Shown here piece by piece: positions 1-5,232 of a stretch of 5,232 nucleotides of DNA (the first letter of the stretch is position 1; every line of letters starts with the position of its first letter). The DNA comes from an uncultured Erysipelotrichaceae bacterium (GTDB lineage: Bacteria; Bacillota_I; Bacilli_A; Erysipelotrichales; Erysipelotrichaceae): the NCBI GenBank assembly GCA_902795905.1, contig CADBMY010000227.1:1-5232 (forward strand), in the 5' to 3' direction. The position numbers and the translations under genes were made by a program. Below the pieces are notes generated by a model. That model ran no database searches, was not told where the DNA came from, and saw only the letters and a program-made list of their open reading frames with translations.

Positions 1-929
1 ATATGACGGGATTCTTTATCCTGTCCGGTTTTGTGCTGGCGCTGGGCTATGAAAACAGGGATCTGCAGGATCCTGTAAATGTCAAACTCTTCCTGAAGAA
101 ACGTCTGATCGGTCTGATGCCGCTGTATCTTGTGATTGCGGTCGTACATGTGATCCAATCCTACGGAAAAGAGAGATTCATGGTCGAACTGATGCTTATC
201 CCGACAGAATTTCTCGGTGTACAGTCACTGTTTCAGTCACTCTGGACGATGTCGCATAACGGCGGCACCTGGTTTGTCTCATGCATGCTGGTGTGCTACA
301 TGGTCTTCCCGTATCTGTTCACACTGATTCGTTCCTCCCGCACAGGAACGAAGGTCTTCTGGCTGGCAGTTGTTTATTTCTTCAGCTGGTATGCATATGT
401 ACTGAATGAGCGTCTTGAACTGTATACGCTATATACCAACCCGTTCTTCCGTCTTCTGGAGTTTACCGCCGGCATCCTTGCCGGAAGCCTGTTTGCCAAG
501 ATCCGCCGGCTGGGCATATACAAGGTCATGCGCTTTCCGGCAGTTATCCTGGGTGAGTATATCCTGCTGTTCCATGCCCTGACCATTTGGGTCAACTACG
601 GTTATTACGGAGGTGTTCCGGCTTCGTTCACAAGACTGGTGATGCCGATCTTTATCCTGATCTTCTGGAGTTCCGCGGAGCTGCGCATGCCGGCTTTCCT
701 GGCAGCGCCGATCCGGCATCTCGGCAGTATTACCTACGGCTTCTATCTGGCACAGTTTTACGGTTTTGTATTCGGGCGCATGATCGGCAGACATTTCGGA
801 TACGCGGATGAATCATATATGACACTGGGTATTTCACTGCTTGTCTGTCTGTTGACGGCAGAAGCGGCACACGGTCTGATCCAGCGTCCGATAGCGGCAC
901 TGCTGCTGCGTAAAGAATCCCACAAGTGA
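1..929 (+). CDS. Membrane acyltransferase, acyltransferase-3 (OafA/NodX-like) family, 5'-truncated by window edge
   Basis: Probable integral-membrane O-acyltransferase that transfers an acyl group (commonly acetyl) to a sugar of a surface glycan. The first complete codon is at base 3; numbering is from there (308 residues). The Met at 3 sits inside the family's FF-x-LSGF segment (residues 4-10, FFILSGF), so it is internal, and roughly 50 residues, including the first membrane helix with the catalytic His, lie upstream of the window. Other family landmarks are FLKKRLIGLMPLYL (30-43), NGGTWFVSCML (86-96), the PFFRLLEFTAGILAG stretch (147-161) and LGSITYGFYLAQ (240-251). About nine hydrophobic segments can be seen, around 1-15, 36-52, 89-109, 117-134, 151-165, 180-196, 211-223, 243-261 and 274-292. 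The last motif ends in Gln251 where many relatives carry His. The stop (TGA 927-929) lies just upstream of the GT2 gene, consistent with one operon. The family is clear; the acyl donor and acceptor cannot be told. Confidence 0.9.
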   Translation, partial: MTGFFILSGFVLALGYENRDLQDPVNVKLFLKKRLIGLMPLYLVIAVVHVIQSYGKERFMVELMLIPTEFLGVQSLFQSLWTMSHNGGTWFVSCMLVCYMVFPYLFTLIRSSRTGTKVFWLAVVYFFSWYAYVLNERLELYTLYTNPFFRLLEFTAGILAGSLFAKIRRLGIYKVMRFPAVILGEYILLFHALTIWVNYGYYGGVPASFTRLVMPIFILIFWSSAELRMPAFLAAPIRHLGSITYGFYLAQFYGFVFGRMIGRHFGYADESYMTLGISLLVCLLTAEAAHGLIQRPIAALLLRKESHK

Positions 930-939
930 TACAATGTAC

Positions 940-945
940 AAAGAG
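940..945 (+). promoter_or_regulatory. Shine-Dalgarno-like site deciding the GT2 start
   Basis: AAAGAG lies 6 bases before ATG 952 and 3 bases before ATG 949, while nothing like a ribosome binding site precedes ATG 934. This favours 952 as the start. It is a 5-of-6 match to AAGGAG, so the support is moderate. Confidence 0.4.
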
Positions 946-951
946 AATATG

Positions 952-1806
952 ATGAGCATACAGCCTTACAGTGTATTGATTTCGGTATATTACAGGGAGA
1001 AACCTGCATATTTTGATCAGGCACTCAACAGTATCGTCATGCAGACAGAGATGCCGGATGAGATCGTCGTTGTCCGTGACGGTCCCCTGACACCGGAACT
1101 GGATGAAGTGCTTCAGCGCTATGACCGGGACTATCCGGGATTGTTCAGGATCCTGACCAATGAGAAGAATCTTGGCCTTGGGCCTTCGCTCGCCAGAGGT
1201 GTTGAGGCATGCCGCAACGAACTGATCGCCCGCATGGACAGTGATGATATCTCGCGTCCCGACCGCATGGAGAAACAGCTGAACGTATTTCTTGACGAAC
1301 CGGAAACGGCTGTCTGCGGCGGAGCCATCCGTGAGTTTAATGGTGATGATATCAATGATGAGACCGGTTTCCGCATCTGTCCCGAAACCAATGATGAGCT
1401 GAAAACATACATGAAGAAACGCTGTCCGTTCAACCACATGACGGTCATGTACAAACGCAGTGAAGTACTGCGGGCAGGAAACTATAAAGACTTCCTTTAC
1501 AATGAAGATTACCTGCTGTGGATCGATATGGCTAAGGCAGGCTGCGTATTCCGCAACCTGAAGGATGTGCTGGTAGATGTACGTACAGATGATCAGCTGT
1601 ATTCAAGAAGAGGCGGAGATGTATACTTCCGCAGTGAGAAGGGCATACAGGATATCCTGCTGAAGGAAGGGATCATCACCCGCAGTATCTATGCCGAAAA
1701 CATGGCAAAACGTATTATTCTGCAGAAACTGATGCCCAACCGCATGAGAAGTTTTATCTACAAGCATATTATCCGGAGTAAACATACCAATGAAGAAACT
1801 CAGTGA
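952..1806 (+). CDS. Family 2 glycosyltransferase, AmsE-like (GT-A fold)
   Basis: Cytoplasmic or membrane-associated nucleotide-sugar-dependent glycosyltransferase, likely adding one sugar to a lipid-linked repeat unit. With the start at 952 it has 284 residues, normal for the subgroup. It opens with the GT-A strand YSVLISVYYREKP, followed by a QxxMPDEIVVVRDGPLTPELD stretch with Asp43, the nucleotide-binding region typical of AmsE-like enzymes. The metal-binding DxD motif is MDSDD (Asp96, Asp98). A YNEDYLLW motif (Glu185-Asp186) fits the catalytic-base ED position, and RRGG lies at 219-222. No membrane helix is visible; the C-terminus is basic, which may help membrane contact. Three in-frame ATGs compete: 934, 949 and 952. 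Only 952 has a Shine-Dalgarno-like AAAGAG (940-945) at a normal 6-base distance, and the extra residues from 934 precede the conserved fold. Start 934 remains possible (290 residues, 4 bases after the previous stop). The 3' end overlaps the next gene by 17 bases. Donor sugar and linkage cannot be inferred. Confidence 0.92.
   Translation: MSIQPYSVLISVYYREKPAYFDQALNSIVMQTEMPDEIVVVRDGPLTPELDEVLQRYDRDYPGLFRILTNEKNLGLGPSLARGVEACRNELIARMDSDDISRPDRMEKQLNVFLDEPETAVCGGAIREFNGDDINDETGFRICPETNDELKTYMKKRCPFNHMTVMYKRSEVLRAGNYKDFLYNEDYLLWIDMAKAGCVFRNLKDVLVDVRTDDQLYSRRGGDVYFRSEKGIQDILLKEGIITRSIYAENMAKRIILQKLMPNRMRSFIYKHIIRSKHTNEETQ
1775..1778 (+). promoter_or_regulatory. Ribosome binding site for the 479-residue protein, inside the GT2 gene
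   Basis: GGAG lies 11 bases before ATG 1790, within the last codons of the glycosyltransferase gene. The spacing is longer than ideal. Together with the 17-base gene overlap it suggests translational coupling, with ribosomes finishing the GT2 gene helping initiation of the next. Confidence 0.35.
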
Positions 1807-3229
1807 ACTGACATCGCCGTTTGTCTATGACGCATATCACCTGAATGATGATATGGTCTTTATCGTGCGGGAAGTCGATGCCCGTGAACTGCTTGGACCG
1901 AAACGGTTGGATGTCATCGCCAAATACCTGTATCTGAAACTGAAAGATAAATGTCCGAAACATGCCGAGAATCTCTATCTGGAACATATCCGGGTCATGA
2001 CCAGGGATTCCTTTGTCGAAGCCGGAAGTCATAAGTCAGGCAGGGAAGCCTTCCTGCAGTCTTTTCACGAACTGTATGAAGACATGAAGAAAAACGGATA
2101 CCGCAGTGATCAGCTGCCGATCCCGGTAGATAAGGACATGTGCCTGATGGATGGTGCCCACCGTACAGCCTGTGCAGCAGCACTGGGACTGCCGGTGACC
2201 GTGATCCAGCTTCCCGTAACAGCAGAGTATGACTGCTACGATTACCGGTTCTTCCGGGAGAGGGCAATGGAAGAAACGTATCTCGATGAGATCGTCCTGC
2301 AGTATATCCGGATGACGGATCACAACGTATGTATCAATCTCTGGCCGAGTGCCAAAGGACATGATGAAGAGCTCCGTGCCCTGATCGACAGGTACTTTAC
2401 AGTTTTCTATGAAAAGGAGATCACTTTCAGTGAGAACGGTGCTTTCCACTATCTTGCGCAGATCTACCGGGAATACTCCTGGGCTCAGAATCATGACGAA
2501 GACGGCTTCTCGGGTGTATACCGCAAGCTGGTGCCGTGCTTTCCGACCTTTGATCCGGTCAGAGTATTCTTTGTGAAGACAAAAGAATTCGATCATCTGG
2601 CAGAGATCAAGGAAGAGATGCGTGATATCTACAAGCTTGAGAAACATTCGATGCACGCGACAGACAACGATGAAGAGACCGCAGAAATGGCGGAGATCCT
2701 GCTTTCAAAAGAGACGCTGCGTTTCATGAACGCCTGCCAGCCCCTGAAGTTTAAGAATACGTTCAAACTGCTGGAAGAGACATCGCAGCACGATCCGCAG
2801 ACAACGGTCTACACAGGTTCGATCGTGCTTGCGTTATACGGTATCAGGGAGGCAGACGATCTGGATTATCTGTGTACGGAAGAAGATGAGAACTCCCATA
2901 ACAAGTATCTTGATCTCTACGGTATCACGATGGATGAGGCACTGTACGATCCGGAGAAGACATTTACGTATTTCGGAAACAGATTCCTGACCCTGGAGAC
3001 AGTAAAGAAGTTCAAGGAAAACCGCGGTGAAGGGAAAGACAGGGATGATCTGAAACTGATCGATCTTGTCCTCAGCAGTGCCGGACAGGAAGACCCTGAG
3101 ATCAAACGTATCCAGGCCAGAAGAAGGCGTATTGCCAGAATACAGGGAGTGATCCTGAAAACGGCGCATAAGACGGGAACGTATGATCTTCTGCGGAATA
3201 TCTATCATCTCGTGAAGAAGCGGAAGTAA
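1790..3229 (+). CDS. Two- or three-part protein: ParB/sulfiredoxin-like DGAHR segment plus nucleotidyltransferase-like segment
   Basis: Function not recognised with certainty. The 479-residue product has no signal peptide or membrane helix and should be cytoplasmic. Residues ~25-145 resemble ParB/Srx-fold domains: a region ending IPVDKDMCLMDGAHRTACAAALGL, with DGAHR at 121-125 matching the DG-x-HR phosphate/nucleotide loop of that fold. Residues ~190-325 form a middle region with KHSMHATDN (285-293) followed by an acidic helix-like stretch. Residues ~335-430 look like a pol-beta-type nucleotidyltransferase: Gly343-Ser344, then Asp357-Leu-Asp359 (GS-x12-DLD), then a basic/acidic KDRDDLKLI stretch (416-424) as seen in minimal nucleotidyltransferases. 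The last ~40 residues are strongly basic. The gene overlaps the GT2 gene by 17 bases and precedes the polymerase by 38 bases, so it belongs to the glycan cluster. It might activate or attach a phosphorylated or nucleotidyl substituent; ParB-fold enzymes include a free-serine kinase (SerK/SbnI type), which makes small-molecule phosphorylation thinkable. This role is inference. The coding call is firm; the domain calls are moderate. Confidence 0.88.
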   Translation: MKKLSELTSPFVYDAYHLNDDMVFIVREVDARELLGPKRLDVIAKYLYLKLKDKCPKHAENLYLEHIRVMTRDSFVEAGSHKSGREAFLQSFHELYEDMKKNGYRSDQLPIPVDKDMCLMDGAHRTACAAALGLPVTVIQLPVTAEYDCYDYRFFRERAMEETYLDEIVLQYIRMTDHNVCINLWPSAKGHDEELRALIDRYFTVFYEKEITFSENGAFHYLAQIYREYSWAQNHDEDGFSGVYRKLVPCFPTFDPVRVFFVKTKEFDHLAEIKEEMRDIYKLEKHSMHATDNDEETAEMAEILLSKETLRFMNACQPLKFKNTFKLLEETSQHDPQTTVYTGSIVLALYGIREADDLDYLCTEEDENSHNKYLDLYGITMDEALYDPEKTFTYFGNRFLTLETVKKFKENRGEGKDRDDLKLIDLVLSSAGQEDPEIKRIQARRRRIARIQGVILKTAHKTGTYDLLRNIYHLVKKRK

Positions 3230-3250
3230 GAGAAGAAATCCCCTGTGAAT

Positions 3251-3267
3251 AGGATATAATATAGTAC
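3251..3267 (+). promoter_or_regulatory. Possible -10 box and distant Shine-Dalgarno before the polymerase gene
   Basis: The 38-base gap 3230-3267 holds AGGA (3251-3254), 13 bases before ATG 3268, and an exact TATAAT (3255-3260) whose end is 7 bases before the ATG. The base at which a -10 box here would start RNA falls at or next to the ATG, so a promoter would give a leaderless message. The -35 position (~3232-3237, GAAGAA) does not match TTGACA, and there is no TG extension. The AGGA is too far away for efficient initiation. Either could be chance; no hairpin terminator is present in the gap. Confidence 0.2.
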
Positions 3268-5232
3268 ATGAATACAAGCACAAAACTGAAGATACTGCAG
3301 CTGTTACTGGTGTGGATCATTCCCGTCTCGGGATATGTCAGCGATTTTCTGGGCATAGATCTTCAGTTTTTGTTTTACATTACACTGCTGTATACACTCT
3401 TTTATGCATGTTACGTACTGGTGAAGCGGAAGGGGAGCTTCTTCCGCAGATACCGTACGGAAGTATATCTGGCTGTGATCTTACTGCTCGGTCAGCTGGT
3501 AAACAGAGATCTCTTCAGCATCAACAGAGGTGTTTCCGGACTTCTGGATCTGTTTATCTTCCTGGGCGGATGTATCATGTATGCCGGTGATGAAGACATG
3601 GAAGAAGTCGGCAGGGCTTTACGAAGAATGTTTGCGGGGACGGCAGCGGTCACGTTTGTCATTACCTTTGTGTCACTGCTTGTCGGTACATACTGCCGCT
3701 TTACCGGTCTTCCTTTTCTGTCTCTGAGCGGGGAACAGCTGGAGATCTGGATACGTGACTATTCTCACTTTGTCTTTGGCGGCTACTACCGCAACAGCAA
3801 TCAGATGGGACTGAATGCATTTGTGTCACTCTGTCTTTCCCTGTATCTTCTGGAGAAGAAACAGATGCCGAAGGTCTTCCTCTGGCTGAATATCGCGGTG
3901 CAGCTGATCGGTATCGTCTTCAGCGGCTGCCGTTCCGTCTTCCTTGGTCTGATCGTCTTTGCGCTGATCTTCGCTCTCGGCGCAAGTTCCCGGAAACTGC
4001 GCAGATATGCAGGACTGATCACACTTGTTTTCGGCGGTCTCGGGGTAGCTGCTACGGTGTATAAGATGACGATGTTCTCACAGGGCTACGGAGCCGGAGA
4101 TGTACTGAATGCCCTGACCGGAAACCGTTCGATCCTGTGGAAGGAATGCGTTGATCTGTTCCGTCTGCGTCCGTGGTTCGGGGTCGGTCTGAACAATATC
4201 CACCCGGCGGCAGAACTGCTGGATTACAGCACGCTGATCCGCTACCGCACATATACCAATGCCCATAACAATATCATCAATATCATATCCATGACCGGTA
4301 TCACCGGGATCATTGGCTTTGCGGCACTGGGCAAGAAACTGATCTATAGTTCACAGAAACTTGACCGGATCCTGCGCTGTTTCATCATCGGTATCCTGTT
4401 TGCGGATCTCTTTGATATCTTCGTGCTGTTTACCGACAAGATCTCAACATGGGCGGTGGCAGCACTGCTAGGCTATGCGTATGCACAGTATAAACATGCG
4501 GATAAGGTATATCTGATCTCCAATCTTGTGGCTGTGGATCAGTACCGGAAGATCTATACAAAAGCAGAGAAACCCGGACAGCAGGCGCAGAAGTTCAACC
4601 GTCTGATCGCAGAAGGCTTCCGTGATCAGGGATACGACATCACCTGTCTTTCCTCGGTGCTGGCTTCTCCGGCTATTGTGGACTACAAAGTGAAAAAACT
4701 GCCGGCAGACGGCATGTACAGATATCATCTGTCTTTGGCACTGCCCGGTGTAAAGAATCTGTATCATCTGTTCAGTGCTTTCTTCGGGGTGCTGGTGCAT
4801 AGACCCGGATGTTATCTGATCGATGTCCTGTCGATCGATGACGGCATCGGTACACTGCTTGCCTGCAGACTGGCGGGCATACCTTCGATCGGTGTGATCA
4901 CCGACCTGCCGGAACACTTCACCGACAGCAGGTTCTATGCCAGACTGTTCTACGGCATCGTCAAGCTCTGTGATGCCTATGTTTTCCTGACCGAATATAT
5001 GGACGCAAAGCTGAACCCGAAGCACAAGCCGTATATCGTCATGGAAGGACTCTGTGATATCAGGGAAGAACCGCAGCGTCATGCACAGCGTACAAGTGAT
5101 ATCATCTTTGCCGGAGAACTGGATGAAGCTAACGGTACACTGACTCTGGCGGATGGCTATCTTGGCTGGAAGGAACCGCAGGGAGATCTGCTTTTCTACG
5201 GCAGCGGGGAAGCTCTGCCGGCACTGGAAGAA
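3268..5232 (+). CDS. O-antigen ligase/polymerase (Wzy_C-like) membrane protein continuous with a GT4-type glycosyltransferase, 3'-truncated by window edge
   Basis: One open frame of 655 codons without a stop. The start is firm: an in-frame TAG sits at 3262-3264, and the next in-frame Met is over 100 residues on. Residues 1-~411 are polytopic, with hydrophobic segments near 9-24, 32-52, 66-78, 92-106, 122-141, 180-194, 203-237, 248-262, 334-351, 371-388 and 393-406. Wzy_C/WaaL-type landmarks are YYRNSNQMG (173-181), SGCRSVFLG (219-227), TGNRSILW (284-291, Arg287), RPWFGVGLNN (301-310) and TNAHNNIINI (330-339, His333) in the large loop. This part would join undecaprenyl-linked glycan units outside the membrane. 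From residue ~413 the sequence becomes soluble and GT4-like: KVYLISNLV (Rossmann strand), GQQAQKFNRLIAEGF, VITDLPEHF (Asp546), an LTEYMDAKL stretch, IVMEG (590-594), IIFAGELDEANG (612-623) and LLFYGSGE (641-648). The rest of the C-terminal sugar-nucleotide domain lies beyond the window. The last helix is followed by basic residues, placing the GT part in the cytoplasm as needed. Fusion versus single-base loss at the junction is unresolved. Confidence 0.88.
   Translation, partial: MNTSTKLKILQLLLVWIIPVSGYVSDFLGIDLQFLFYITLLYTLFYACYVLVKRKGSFFRRYRTEVYLAVILLLGQLVNRDLFSINRGVSGLLDLFIFLGGCIMYAGDEDMEEVGRALRRMFAGTAAVTFVITFVSLLVGTYCRFTGLPFLSLSGEQLEIWIRDYSHFVFGGYYRNSNQMGLNAFVSLCLSLYLLEKKQMPKVFLWLNIAVQLIGIVFSGCRSVFLGLIVFALIFALGASSRKLRRYAGLITLVFGGLGVAATVYKMTMFSQGYGAGDVLNALTGNRSILWKECVDLFRLRPWFGVGLNNIHPAAELLDYSTLIRYRTYTNAHNNIINIISMTGITGIIGFAALGKKLIYSSQKLDRILRCFIIGILFADLFDIFVLFTDKISTWAVAALLGYAYAQYKHADKVYLISNLVAVDQYRKIYTKAEKPGQQAQKFNRLIAEGFRDQGYDITCLSSVLASPAIVDYKVKKLPADGMYRYHLSLALPGVKNLYHLFSAFFGVLVHRPGCYLIDVLSIDDGIGTLLACRLAGIPSIGVITDLPEHFTDSRFYARLFYGIVKLCDAYVFLTEYMDAKLNPKHKPYIVMEGLCDIREEPQRHAQRTSDIIFAGELDEANGTLTLADGYLGWKEPQGDLLFYGSGEALPALEE
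4495..4506 (+). other. Polymerase/glycosyltransferase fusion junction with buried start and stop codons
   Basis: As read, codons 410-414 encode H-A-D-K-V and join the two halves in frame. Out of frame, an ATG at 4496-4498 and a TAA at 4503-4505 lie within 10 bases of each other. One extra base around 4499-4501 would end the polymerase at this TAA (H-A-x-stop) and start the glycosyltransferase at this ATG (M-R-D-K-V-Y-L-I-S-N if the base is G). That is an 11-base gene overlap like the one between the two preceding genes. The pattern marks where a once-separate gene pair may have fused, or where the assembly lost a base. No good ribosome binding site precedes ATG 4496, which argues somewhat for a true fusion. 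Confidence 0.5.

Noticed and set aside
3..5. ATG at base 3 as the true start of the acyltransferase
   Set aside because: It encodes a Met inside the conserved FF-x-LSGF region, which in the family follows the first membrane helix; the gene begins upstream of the window.
730..1437. 235-codon open frame on the - strand
   Set aside because: It is antisense to the acyltransferase end and the GT2 gene, crosses their boundary, and resembles no protein family.
2036..2656. 206-codon open frame on the - strand
   Set aside because: It is antisense to the 479-residue protein gene, with low-complexity composition typical of a shadow frame.
3230..3267. Terminator between the 479-residue protein and the polymerase
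   Set aside because: No inverted repeat or T-run is present; the genes are probably cotranscribed.
3312..3727. Two overlapping short + strand frames (3312-3590 and 3530-3727)
   Set aside because: They are out-of-frame readings within the polymerase gene, whose own frame shows clear membrane segments and family motifs.
4456..4530. Separate in-frame start for the GT4 half (GTG 4456 or GTG 4528)
   Set aside because: GTG 4456 lies within the last polymerase helix and GTG 4528 lies after the first Rossmann strand; neither has a ribosome binding site. In the sequence as given the halves are one frame.
4468..5082. 204-codon open frame on the - strand
   Set aside because: It lies wholly antisense to the GT4-like part of the fusion gene; the product is rich in His, Gln and Cys with no recognisable domain.

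Overview
This 5,232-base window is the interior of a surface-polysaccharide (capsule or cell-wall glycan) biosynthesis cluster. Four genes lie on the + strand with almost no space between them. Both ends cut genes: the first lacks its 5' end and the last runs off the right edge without a stop. The organism is probably a Gram-positive of the Bacillota (Clostridia or Erysipelotrichia-like). This rests on near-balanced base composition, codon use rich in ctg/atc/gat, and protein style; no marker gene is present, so it is a weak inference.

Layout. Bases 1-929: a membrane acyltransferase of the acyltransferase-3 (OafA/NodX-like) family, missing its first membrane segment. Bases 952-1806 (or from 934): a family 2 glycosyltransferase resembling the AmsE-like subgroup. 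Bases 1790-3229: a 479-residue soluble protein that overlaps the previous gene by 17 bases. It combines a ParB/sulfiredoxin-like segment (DGAHR motif) with a pol-beta-type nucleotidyltransferase-like segment (GS...DLD motif). Bases 3268 to the right edge: one uninterrupted reading frame of at least 655 codons. Its first ~411 residues are a polytopic O-antigen ligase/polymerase (Wzy_C-like) protein, and the rest is the first part of a GT4-type glycosyltransferase.

Working together (inference): the GT2 and GT4 enzymes would add sugars to a lipid-linked repeat unit, the acyltransferase would O-acylate the glycan, and the Wzy-like domain would polymerise or transfer it. The 479-residue protein may make or attach a non-sugar, possibly phosphate-containing, substituent, but that is a hypothesis. 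No initiating sugar-phosphate transferase, flippase or chain-length regulator is visible, so the cluster must extend beyond the window.

The two points most worth attention are the unusual architecture of the 479-residue protein and the polymerase-glycosyltransferase fusion. The fusion junction looks exactly like a two-gene overlap collapsed by loss of one base. No RNA genes, CRISPR arrays, insertion sequences, convincing terminators or long repeats were seen. There is no gene-free stretch over 300 bases; the longest gap is 38 bases (3230-3267).
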